DNA from: Paenibacillus sp. ACRRY
Lineage (GTDB): Bacteria > Bacillota > Bacilli > Paenibacillales > Paenibacillaceae
DNA length: 64,000 nt
Assembly: GCF_022346995.1 (NCBI RefSeq)
Contig: NZ_JAKRNM010000001.1
Span: forward strand, 1,922,001-1,986,000
Direction: 5' to 3'
Shown here: in pieces, positions 26,720 through 34,759 of the stretch
Layout: every line of letters starts with the position of its first letter
Numbering within the stretch: the first letter of the stretch is position 1
Notes under the pieces: model-generated
Told to the model about the DNA's origin: nothing
Database searches by the model: none
Seen by the model: only the letters and a program-made list of their open reading frames with translations
Position numbers and translations under genes: made by a program

Positions 26720-28168
26720 ATGACAACTGAGCCCATCCTCGAACAGCTTAAAGCGCATTTAATCGGCATCGCCGACATCATTTATCAGCCCTTACAGTTA
26801 GGCCCGGTTAGTGGTGTTCTTATCTATATACAGTCTATTGTGGACACAGCGACTATGCGAAAATCCATTATCAAGCCACTGCTGGAAAAGGTATCTGAAA
26901 ATGAAGTCGATTCTCTTTTTTTATCACGTGTCATCAGCGGAGAGTTTTTTACACTGGAGTCCAAACGCTCTGACTCTGCAGAGCAGTTGGTGGATGATAT
27001 TCTTTCTGGTAACGCAGCACTGTACCTGGAAGGATTGTCAGGTATGCTTTCGTTTTCCATTCAAAGTTATCAAAAACGCTCTGTACCTGAATCGACCAAT
27101 GAGGTCGTCGTTGTTGGACCTCAAGAAGCTTTCATAGAGGATATTAACGTTAACATGTCACTGCTACGGCATAAGATCAAACATCCAGACTTCAAAATGA
27201 TCAAGTTTACCATCGGCAGATACACAAAAACTGAAGTTTATGTGGTGTATATCCAAGGATTATGCAAAGCAGACATACTGGAAAATGTGCTGGACAGTCT
27301 CGGTGAAATCGATATGGATAGCAGCTTAGGGGTAAGCTATTTATCCGAGTTTCTTGAAGAACATCCCCTGTCTCCGTTTCCACAGTACCAGTATACCGAA
27401 AGGCCAGATACGGTCGCTGCGGCTTTGGTAGAGGGACGTATCGGCGTAATGCAGGATGGAACCCCATTTTCGCTACTGATTCCGGTGACCTTCTTCTCCT
27501 TAATGCAATCCTCTGAGGACTACTATCAGCGATTTCATTCTGCATCATTTATCCGGATGATCCGGTTGCTATTTTCGGTCATCGCCTTTTTGCTACCCTC
27601 TGTTTATGTTGCGGTGACAACTTTTCACCCGGAAATCATTCCGACCAATCTGCTAATTACGATCGCTGCTGCCAGGGAGAATATTCCCTTTCCAGCATTA
27701 ATCGAAGCCATCATTATGGAAATAACCTTTGAGGGATTACGAGAAGCAGGTATACGTATTCCCAAGCCTTTGGGTCAAACCGTATCCATTATCGGCGGAA
27801 TCGTCATCGGACAAGCAGCGGTTCAGGCCGGCATCGTATCCGCACCGTTGGTCATTGTGGTCTCTATCACGGGCATTGCCGCTTTTATTATCCCGCACTT
27901 TGAACTAGGTCTGGCATTTCGGCTGCTTCGTTTTCCAGTTCTGCTTATGGGCGGAACGTTAGGCTTGTTTGGCGTATTGATATCCATCTATCTGCTTTAC
28001 TGGTATATGGTTAGCCTGCGTTCCTTCGGTGTTCCTTACATGCAGCCTTTTGCTCCCCTGGTGCTTCGGGATTTCAAAGATACTTTTGTGCGCGTCCCGT
28101 GGTTTCGGATGAAAAAAAGAACCAAAGCTTATGCAGCGGATAATGAAACGAGGCAAAAGACACCATGA
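26720..28168 (+). CDS. Spore germinant receptor A subunit (GerA family)
   Basis: 482 residues. An N-terminal soluble domain (about 1-245) is followed by a membrane domain with about five hydrophobic segments (about 275-455). Conserved features are GPQEAFIEDINVNMSLLRHKIK (120-141), TVAAALVEGRIGV and ENIPFPALIEAIIMEITFEGLREAG. The A subunit sits in the spore inner membrane and forms the receptor with B and C. AAAGGAG precedes the ATG. It is the first gene of an A-C-D-B operon. Ligand is unknown; transcription should be forespore-specific, but I could not identify a clear SigG promoter. Confidence 0.92.
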   Translation: MTTEPILEQLKAHLIGIADIIYQPLQLGPVSGVLIYIQSIVDTATMRKSIIKPLLEKVSENEVDSLFLSRVISGEFFTLESKRSDSAEQLVDDILSGNAALYLEGLSGMLSFSIQSYQKRSVPESTNEVVVVGPQEAFIEDINVNMSLLRHKIKHPDFKMIKFTIGRYTKTEVYVVYIQGLCKADILENVLDSLGEIDMDSSLGVSYLSEFLEEHPLSPFPQYQYTERPDTVAAALVEGRIGVMQDGTPFSLLIPVTFFSLMQSSEDYYQRFHSASFIRMIRLLFSVIAFLLPSVYVAVTTFHPEIIPTNLLITIAAARENIPFPALIEAIIMEITFEGLREAGIRIPKPLGQTVSIIGGIVIGQAAVQAGIVSAPLVIVVSITGIAAFIIPHFELGLAFRLLRFPVLLMGGTLGLFGVLISIYLLYWYMVSLRSFGVPYMQPFAPLVLRDFKDTFVRVPWFRMKKRTKAYAADNETRQKTP

Positions 28169-29313
28169 AGGTTCGCAATTTGTATCGAAAAAGTGGACTT
28201 ATGCTAATAAGTTTCCTCCTGTGCAGCGGATGCTGGTCTAAGGTTGAGATCAACGAGAGAACCTTTATTACAGCCATGTATGTCGATAAGGGGGAAACAC
28301 CTGGGGATATCGAAATAACACTCAGTATGCCCCTGCCTAATCGGCTTGCACCCGAAGGAGGTGGGTCGAGTAAAAATCCTTATGCCATCGTATCAGCTAC
28401 CGCACCAACGATAGCTGATGCACTTGAGAAAATTCAGACTGACTTAACACGAAAAATATCTTGGGGACATACTCGGGTCGTTGTTTTTGGCGAAGCCTAC
28501 GCAAAGGAAGGAATTGAGGATACATTGGCATGGATTGCTCGAGAACCTCTGTTTCACCTAAGCAGCTACATTATGGTTGCCAAAGGAAAAGCCAAGAATG
28601 TCTCCGATCTCACACCTGTATTCGAAGAAACACCAAGTGATGTACTACGGGAATTCTCCACTGAAGAAAACCTACTAAAAACTCAAGTACTTAATATCTT
28701 TGCCGCAGAAAAAATGAATCAAGGATTTGCCTCCCTCCTGCTGACTGCCCAAAAAAGCTACATGGCAAGCGAGGATGGCGAGTTGAAAAAGTGGGTGAGC
28801 CAATCTGGAGCAGCCCTATTCAAACAAATGAAGATGGTTGGTACTATTTCCGACGAGGAGGCTAGGACGGTTTCCTGGGCAGAGCGAAACCTAGATTCAA
28901 TGACCATATCTGTTCGAACCAAAAAAGAAAAAGCAAGCATGACGCTTTATGACATGCACTCCGATGTTCACGTCCGCTTGGAACAAGGTGAGCCGATCTT
29001 TGATATCAAACTCATCGGGAAGGCTGAACTAAACTCGGTTATCCCCATTCTCAAAGCAAAGGATATTGTAGCGGTGAGGGATATCGAAAAGGCTGCTGGG
29101 GAAAAAGTAAGTGCTCAGCTAACCAAAGCGATTAGGTTCGGTCAGAGTAAAGGGGCCGATATATTGAGGCTGGGGTACCGCCTGGAATGGAGGTATCCAA
29201 AGATTTGGAAAACACTTCGTCCTAAATGGATTAGCTATATAAAAAATGATTTGCAGTTCCATGTCACTACTGATATCAACATTCAGTTTGTAGGATCAGA
29301 GTCTAGCTTTTGA
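28165..29313 (+). CDS. Ger(x)C-family germinant receptor lipoprotein
   Basis: 382 residues. The signal peptide has a lipobox-like CSGC with lipid-modified Cys23, followed by WSKVEINERTF. The Ger(x)C domain pattern FITAMYVDKGE...WGHTRVVVFGE and C-terminal LAK-rich region are present. Its ATG overlaps the A-subunit stop by 4 bases. It is the outer-leaflet lipoprotein subunit of the receptor on the spore inner membrane. Confidence 0.9.
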   Translation: MKVRNLYRKSGLMLISFLLCSGCWSKVEINERTFITAMYVDKGETPGDIEITLSMPLPNRLAPEGGGSSKNPYAIVSATAPTIADALEKIQTDLTRKISWGHTRVVVFGEAYAKEGIEDTLAWIAREPLFHLSSYIMVAKGKAKNVSDLTPVFEETPSDVLREFSTEENLLKTQVLNIFAAEKMNQGFASLLLTAQKSYMASEDGELKKWVSQSGAALFKQMKMVGTISDEEARTVSWAERNLDSMTISVRTKKEKASMTLYDMHSDVHVRLEQGEPIFDIKLIGKAELNSVIPILKAKDIVAVRDIEKAAGEKVSAQLTKAIRFGQSKGADILRLGYRLEWRYPKIWKTLRPKWISYIKNDLQFHVTTDINIQFVGSESSF

Positions 29314-29359
29314 TGGGGTCACATACTGGCTCCCCAATCAATTACACAGGAGGAATCCG

Positions 29360-29566
29360 ATGATAGCCGTACTATTGTTTGCCGGGCTTTATTTAATGGA
29401 CTGGTCGTTCTTTCGTTCCAGTAAGAAAACAATTAGATATGGTTATTTCATCTTACTGATTTTCTATCTCACGTGGAATACACTGGCGGTGAGCTGGCCT
29501 GGATGGCCTAATCCCAATGATATGATCAATCTAGTCTTTGGTTGGGCTGACCAAATATCACAATAG
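29360..29566 (+). CDS. Small two-TM protein, probable germinant receptor D subunit
   Basis: 68 residues with two hydrophobic segments (about 1-16 and 26-46) and a short polar tail. AGGAGG lies 6 bases before the ATG. Its size and position between the C and B subunit genes match the small D subunits described in several Bacillus ger operons. Assignment is from context and topology, since such small proteins have little sequence signature. Confidence 0.65.
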   Translation: MIAVLLFAGLYLMDWSFFRSSKKTIRYGYFILLIFYLTWNTLAVSWPGWPNPNDMINLVFGWADQISQ

Positions 29567-29580
29567 GAAAGGTGACTCCC

Positions 29581-30678
29581 ATGAACCACCTCACTGCTGG
29601 ACAAGCATATCGTTTCATGTTTGTTTATTTATATTCAGAGCCTGTTGCCTTTCTATTGCAGCGATTATTCAAAATGAGCGGGTATCAAGGCTGGCTCTCC
29701 ACGATCGGTGGCTTTCTACTCAGTCTTATATTTCTTATATTCACCTACAAGCTGGGCTCGCTCTATCCAGACAAACCTTGGCTGTCATTCGGGGAGAAGA
29801 TTGTTGGCAAATCTGTGCATCAAATTTACATCGGATTAATTATTATGCTGTGTATCTATCTCTTGTCCATAGATGTGGAAAACTTCATTGTATTCCTCCA
29901 ATCGATGTACCTTCCCGAAACTCCTATTTGGTTAACGGCAGGGATAACCCTCTTGTGCGTTAGTCTATCTGCCCGTTCCGGATTATTTACCATCGTGTTT
30001 ATGTCTGAAGGTATTTTTGTCGTACAGCTGATTACCTCCACTTTTCTTGTACCGACTGTAGGAGGCGGAGGCAATCCTGGAATCCTGACATCCATGCTGA
30101 CCCATCATGAACTATCCGAAATCATATTCGGCTCCCTTTCAACTATGCCTTGGTTTTCCGAGTGGATGATGTTTCTATTCCTTGCGCCTGCTATTGCTTT
30201 CCGGCGTAATATGCTCAAAAGTATGTTTTTTGCAGGAGGAACGGTAGTAATATTCATCATCGTTTTTTGGATGTTTACATTAATGAATTTTGGACCGTAC
30301 GTCGCTGCAAGTTTCCGTTACCCCTTGCTGGAGATGATACGATTTGCCCGCTACGGAGATTTTCTGGATAATCTGGATCCTGTGTTAATTGCTATCTGGT
30401 CTACAACTATGTTCACCCGAAGCTCATTTCTCTTATATGTGGCTTCCGTCTGCCTTTCAAAACTTGTTGGTATCAAACAACAAAAATCCTTCGTTTATCT
30501 GCTTGGTGGAACTGCTGCGGCCATAGTGCTTCAGTATGCAAAAGATGCAGCTTCATATGAACTAGCTATCCGCTCCTACGCGGTACCCGTGTATACCGTC
30601 ATCATTGAGTCAATGCCTATACTATATATATCCATATATTGGATTCGTTCTATGGCAAAAAGGCGAACAGGAGCGTAA
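29581..30678 (+). CDS. Germinant receptor B subunit (GerAB/spore permease family)
   Basis: 365 residues from ATG 29581 (GGAAAGGTG upstream; a GTG three codons earlier lies in the ribosome site). About ten transmembrane segments in the amino acid-polyamine-organocation arrangement. GerB-type proteins hold the germinant-binding pocket within the membrane. It begins 14 bases after the D-subunit gene and closes the operon. The germinant cannot be predicted. Confidence 0.9.
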   Translation: MNHLTAGQAYRFMFVYLYSEPVAFLLQRLFKMSGYQGWLSTIGGFLLSLIFLIFTYKLGSLYPDKPWLSFGEKIVGKSVHQIYIGLIIMLCIYLLSIDVENFIVFLQSMYLPETPIWLTAGITLLCVSLSARSGLFTIVFMSEGIFVVQLITSTFLVPTVGGGGNPGILTSMLTHHELSEIIFGSLSTMPWFSEWMMFLFLAPAIAFRRNMLKSMFFAGGTVVIFIIVFWMFTLMNFGPYVAASFRYPLLEMIRFARYGDFLDNLDPVLIAIWSTTMFTRSSFLLYVASVCLSKLVGIKQQKSFVYLLGGTAAAIVLQYAKDAASYELAIRSYAVPVYTVIIESMPILYISIYWIRSMAKRRTGA

Positions 30679-30710
30679 CTGGCTCCGTCGCCATGGTACT
30701 TTATTGAAAA

Positions 30711-31184
30711 TCACTTTAATTCAATACGTTGATTTTGCGGATCAGGACTTACATCAGGGAAAATAACCCCTTTTTTCAAAATTAGATTGGCATACTGGGC
30801 ACGTTCACCGGTAGCAACGATAGCATAGGCACGTGAAGCCCTCTCATAGAACGAAAATCGCTCCTCTTGATCGAAAGCATCTGTGATACCCTCATGCTCC
30901 AAAATCAGTCTGCGGTAATCCTCCCATATAATTGGAACGACCTGATCTCCCTCTACAACCTGCATGACGGCTGCAGGTCTTACTGCATACGTATCAAGTG
31001 GATACAAGCTCAATATGGCATCCAATAACTCTACGGTTCCCACCGCATCACAACGGATGAGATGCCTGGCATGGCTGGCTGCAGGGAAATTGCCATCAGC
31101 GAGAACCAATTCGTCCCCATGCCCCATCTCAGACATAATCTTAAGCAGTTCTGGAGGAATTATTGCAGGAATGTTTTTCAGCAT
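30711..31184 (-). CDS. fucU: FucU/RbsD-family sugar mutarotase
   Basis: 157 residues. Catalytic and structural features are MSEMGHGDELVLADGNFPA (18-36, His23), the segment around LDTYAVRPAAVMQVV and the C-terminal AYAIVATGERAQYANLILKKGVI. FucU interconverts anomers of L-fucose and related sugars in the cytoplasm. AAGGAG precedes the ATG. No fucose isomerase or kinase gene is adjacent, so the physiological sugar is open. Confidence 0.85.
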   Translation of the reverse strand: MLKNIPAIIPPELLKIMSEMGHGDELVLADGNFPAASHARHLIRCDAVGTVELLDAILSLYPLDTYAVRPAAVMQVVEGDQVVPIIWEDYRRLILEHEGITDAFDQEERFSFYERASRAYAIVATGERAQYANLILKKGVIFPDVSPDPQNQRIELK

Positions 31185-31345
31185 ACTCAGCTCTCCTTGT
31201 TAGCTCCACATCGAATGGAGCAGAATGGCCTTCGATATTCCAAGATGACATCCTTAACTTTCCACCAATGCAGTTCACTTCCATTCTATCAGTATTTTCT
31301 AACTTCGCACAATCCAACTTGAAAGTTGTTTATATCCAATTTGCT

Positions 31346-31385
31346 TTGACAAAATTCGTTGCATAACATATAGTTGTTATAACAA
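31346..31385 (+). promoter_or_regulatory. Strong promoter with operator palindrome before marR-MFS
   Basis: TTGACA (31346-31351), 17-base spacer, TATAGT (31369-31374), then the perfect palindrome TTGTTATAACAA (31374-31385) overlapping the last base of the -10. A repressor bound there would block transcription; the downstream MarR protein is the obvious candidate. Confidence 0.7.
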
Positions 31386-31435
31386 GTAATTAGTTTGAAG
31401 AGATGATTCATAGGAAAGTGAGGAACTACGTTCGT

Positions 31436-31858
31436 ATGGACTATTCGCTAGAGCAATCTGTCGGATTTATGCTGGGCTTCACGTATCGCAAAGCTGCTGC
31501 TTTACTTGCGACCCGTTTTAAACCTTACGATATAACAACAGAGCAATTCTCTGTTCTGTTCAATATTGATAAGGGAGAAGGCGTGAACCAAAAGGAAGTT
31601 GCCCATCGCGTTCTGAAGGATCAACCCACCACTGCACGCATTATTGATCTACTTGAGAAAAAGGGATGGGTTGAACGTCGGACCAGTGAACAGGATCGCC
31701 GAGCTTATCTCCTCTATCTGACTGCGGAAGGAAAAGCGTTGATCGATATTCTGGTTCCCATTGAAAGAGAAATGAATAAAGAACTTGCTGAAGGTATACC
31801 CGAAGACCAGATGGAAGCATTTAAACATACTCTTTCCCTCATTAATCGCAACTTGTAA
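31436..31858 (+). CDS. MarR-family regulator of the downstream MFS transporter
   Basis: 140 residues from ATG 31436. The start is uncertain: an ATG at 31403 is in frame and neither has an ideally spaced ribosome site, but MDYSLEQSV is the likelier N-terminus. The winged helix is seen as VNQKEVAHRVLKDQPTTARIIDLLEKKGWVERR with wing SEQDRRAYLLYLT. The arrangement marR-MFS resembles yusO-yusP of Bacillus subtilis. Autoregulation through the palindrome at 31374 is inferred. Confidence 0.83.
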   Translation: MDYSLEQSVGFMLGFTYRKAAALLATRFKPYDITTEQFSVLFNIDKGEGVNQKEVAHRVLKDQPTTARIIDLLEKKGWVERRTSEQDRRAYLLYLTAEGKALIDILVPIEREMNKELAEGIPEDQMEAFKHTLSLINRNL

Positions 31859-31890
31859 TGAACTGAACATCCAAGGGGGAATGAATTCAT

Positions 31891-33189
31891 ATGAAAGACC
31901 GTTCTACACAGGTTAAACTTTGGACCACCGATTTTATTTTGCTCATGCTCTGTAACTTCCTGCTTTTTCTACAGCTGCATATGATTGTTTCTCCTCTTCC
32001 TTCCTACGTACAGGAACGATTCCACGCCAATGCTTTTGAAGTCAGCTTATTCACCTGTCTGTTTGCACTTAGTGCAATTGCAGCACGCCTCTACTCAGCC
32101 AAAGCACTCGAAAAAGGCCTCCGTAATGCCATGATCTACATTGGCCTGTCTGTAGCCCTTCTTGCTACCCTCGGGTATTATTTTGCTGCCGGTATAGCTG
32201 TGCTGTTACTGCTGCGCATGGTTTTTGGTGTTGGTTTCGGAATGAGCAGTACCGCGTTCCCAACCATGGCTTCTGACATCATTCCGGTTAAACGAATGGG
32301 AGAAGGTATGGGCTATTTCGGGTTATCTACCAGTCTTGCCATGTCCATGGGTCCCATTATCGGGGTAACGTTGCTGCAGGGTTCAGGATTCATAACACTT
32401 ATGCTGTGTACAGCCGCCGTGATCGTAGTCATCTATCCACTCAGTTATTCGTTAACACGTAAGAAAGCAGCACATTCACACGCTGGTTCAGCTCAAACTT
32501 CAGCCGGGCCCATAGCGAACGTCTCCGGAACGAAGGAGAAAATTCCTTTTAATCGCAAATTGATCTTGCCAAGTATGCTGAATTGTTTGTTATCCATCAC
32601 CTATGGTGGACTTGTCGGTTTCATTGTGTTATACGGGAAAGAGGCCAATCTGGCCAACCCTGCTTTATTTTTCTTGTTTAATGCATTAGCTGTACTGCTT
32701 GTCAGACCATTTGCGGGCAGATTGTATGACAGTAAGGGACCCAAAGCGCTGCTTATTCCTGGAGCGATTTTTGTGGCTATCGGGCTGATTATCCTCTCTT
32801 TTGCAACGTCCATGCCGATTTTATTTGTCGCAGCATTCATATACGGCATTGGGTATGGTTCCATGCAATCTTCACTGCAGACCTGGATGATTCAGATTGT
32901 AGCTCCAACCCAGCGCGGGATGGCGAACGGCATGTTCCTGAATACACTTGATTTGGGGATTGCTATGGGAGCTCTGCTGCTTGGTGCTATTGCCTCCATG
33001 ACAAGCTACACGGACATGTACCGGTATTCTGTCATCTTCATGATTGTGTTCCTGCTAATCTATCTTATCCAAGGTAAACGAAGTGGATCTTTCGCAGTTT
33101 CTGTTCATCCGCTGCTTGCCCATACGCATATATCAGCCGCGGATTCAGACTCCAAAGAGCAAACTTCAGACACATCCGTTCAAAAATAA
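31891..33189 (+). CDS. Major facilitator superfamily transporter
   Basis: 432 residues with 12 hydrophobic segments, a cytoplasmic central loop (about 190-215) and a polar C-terminal tail. RMVFGVGFGMSSTAFPTMASDIIP (about 110-132) is the TM4-5 region and RPFAGRLYDSKGPK the second-half motif A. AGGGGGAATG lies upstream. It starts 32 bases after marR, so it is probably a drug or metabolite exporter under its control. Substrate unknown. Confidence 0.87.
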   Translation: MKDRSTQVKLWTTDFILLMLCNFLLFLQLHMIVSPLPSYVQERFHANAFEVSLFTCLFALSAIAARLYSAKALEKGLRNAMIYIGLSVALLATLGYYFAAGIAVLLLLRMVFGVGFGMSSTAFPTMASDIIPVKRMGEGMGYFGLSTSLAMSMGPIIGVTLLQGSGFITLMLCTAAVIVVIYPLSYSLTRKKAAHSHAGSAQTSAGPIANVSGTKEKIPFNRKLILPSMLNCLLSITYGGLVGFIVLYGKEANLANPALFFLFNALAVLLVRPFAGRLYDSKGPKALLIPGAIFVAIGLIILSFATSMPILFVAAFIYGIGYGSMQSSLQTWMIQIVAPTQRGMANGMFLNTLDLGIAMGALLLGAIASMTSYTDMYRYSVIFMIVFLLIYLIQGKRSGSFAVSVHPLLAHTHISAADSDSKEQTSDTSVQK

Positions 33190-33203
33190 ATTCCTTTCAA
33201 ATT

Positions 33204-33256
33204 AAAAGACGCGTTTGCCGGTTGAGAATCTTGTTCTCACCAGCAAACGCGTTTTT
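33204..33256. terminator. Bidirectional terminator between convergent MFS genes
   Basis: AAAGACGCGTTTGC-GGTTGAGAA pairs with TTCTCACC-GCAAACGCGTTTTT. It serves the plus-strand MFS gene and the minus-strand MFS gene. Confidence 0.88.
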
Positions 33257-33273
33257 GTTATCTTTGCAGTTCG

Positions 33274-34569
33274 TTAAAATGGACTTTTCTTTCGCCTAAT
33301 GGGTACCCGTCTAGGTACGTGATTCGTCTCCGCATTCCGCTCCAACTTCTCAGGGGCTTCCGAGCTGGACTCATTCCCTTTTTCCGGCTTAACCGCAAAT
33401 AATGTGAGCAGACCACCTACCGCTCCAGTAGCTGCAATTACAATAAAAAGAATAAAATGCGAAGTACCAATGAGTAGGGATACCACCGGTGGCCCCAAAG
33501 AAACGCCAATAAAACGCATACTGCTGAACAAGGCTGTAATCGTACCGCGCTGCGCTTTGTCAACGCCTTCAGTAATGAGTGCATCAAGACATGGAAGCGT
33601 GGCACCAATCCCTGCACTACCCAGAGTGAATAATCCCACCACCAGATAGATGCTATCCCAGAGCCCCATAATGACCAGAGAGCCGGTCAAAATCACCAGT
33701 CCCGTAAAACCTACCCACTTCATGCGAACCTTACTCTTGCCAATCCATTTACCTGCGAGGAATGACGACAAGCACAGGGCTGCCAACGGTATTGCGAGCA
33801 CAAGACCTTTAAGTACACCTTTTAGCTGGTACTCTGACTCCAGCGTTTCCGACAAATAAAAAAGCACGCCAAATATAACAAACATGCAAATTCCACCGAT
33901 GGCAAAGAGTGCATACAGCCAGCGGCCTTTTTGTTTCAGCACTGTGCGAACGGATGAGACAAATTCGGAAAAGGTCGGTGGCTTCTCTTTTTTCTTCGGC
34001 GTTTTCACCAGAAAAATAACAAGTACCAGTGAAAGCAAACAGAGCACCGGTATCGCCATAAACGGCAGGTACCACAGCCAAACGGCCAGCGCAGCACCCA
34101 AAATGGGGCTTATGACTTTACCGAACGTATTGGATGTTTCGATAATACCCAAACTCTTGCTGACCTGCTTTTCGTCATCAAACATATCGCCAACAAGGGG
34201 TATAACGATGGGAAAGGCTCCAGCTGCGCCTATTCCTTGCAGAAACCTTCCGCCAAGTATGGTCCAATACGCTATGCTTCCGTCCAGCATTAATGCAGCT
34301 CCGCCTGCCACCGCACCCCCGGCTGCCGCTATAATAAGGCTGGGGATTATGACCGCTTTACGTCCAAACCGATCGGACAGATACCCTGCAATCGGAATCA
34401 GCAGTATGGCGACTACTGCGTATACCGTGATAAGCATGCTGACCTTGAAAGAGGAAACTTTCAGTTCACGCTCAATTTGCGGAAGGATCGGAATCAACAT
34501 GGAGTTACCCAATGTCATAATCACCGGGATGGAAGCAAGTGCGACGAGGTCCCACTTTTTATCTTTCAT
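33274..34569 (-). CDS. Major facilitator superfamily drug exporter-like transporter
   Basis: 431 residues with 12 hydrophobic segments. Motif A GYLSDRFGRK lies between TM2 and TM3 (62-71) and motif C-like GAAGAFPIVIPLVGDMF follows TM4, the pattern of 12-TM H+ antiporters such as BltR-linked Blt and YitG. A basic, Ser/Glu-rich tail follows TM12. AAAGGTGG precedes the ATG. TAACCAC/GTGGTTA half-sites flank the leader (34573-34579 and about 34612-34618). Substrate unknown. Confidence 0.86.
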   Translation of the reverse strand: MKDKKWDLVALASIPVIMTLGNSMLIPILPQIERELKVSSFKVSMLITVYAVVAILLIPIAGYLSDRFGRKAVIIPSLIIAAAGGAVAGGAALMLDGSIAYWTILGGRFLQGIGAAGAFPIVIPLVGDMFDDEKQVSKSLGIIETSNTFGKVISPILGAALAVWLWYLPFMAIPVLCLLSLVLVIFLVKTPKKKEKPPTFSEFVSSVRTVLKQKGRWLYALFAIGGICMFVIFGVLFYLSETLESEYQLKGVLKGLVLAIPLAALCLSSFLAGKWIGKSKVRMKWVGFTGLVILTGSLVIMGLWDSIYLVVGLFTLGSAGIGATLPCLDALITEGVDKAQRGTITALFSSMRFIGVSLGPPVVSLLIGTSHFILFIVIAATGAVGGLLTLFAVKPEKGNESSSEAPEKLERNAETNHVPRRVPIRRKKSPF

Positions 34570-34675
34570 GCCTTAACCACCTTTACGAGATCGGAAAACA
34601 ACATTGTTAGTGTGGTTAGTTCACCAATTGATTATACGGGATATGTAAAAAAGTTCAGTTACAGCATGTTAAAAA

Positions 34676-34705
34676 ACCGTTCTGGATTTTACAACCCAGA
34701 ACGGT
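34676..34705 (-). terminator. Intrinsic terminator of the GH3 gene
   Basis: ACCGTTCTGG pairs with CCAGAACGGT around a 10-base loop. On the minus strand TTTTTT follows. Confidence 0.85.
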
Positions 34706-34759
34706 CTATGTGTATTATTAATCGTATTGAAATAGATCGTTTTCACTCCGCTGAAATAC

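Noticed and set aside
33884..34576. Plus-strand open frame of 230 codons over the MFS gene
   Set aside because: Antisense shadow of a membrane protein gene. Composition is rich in Ser, Pro and Ala, as expected for the complement of hydrophobic codons.
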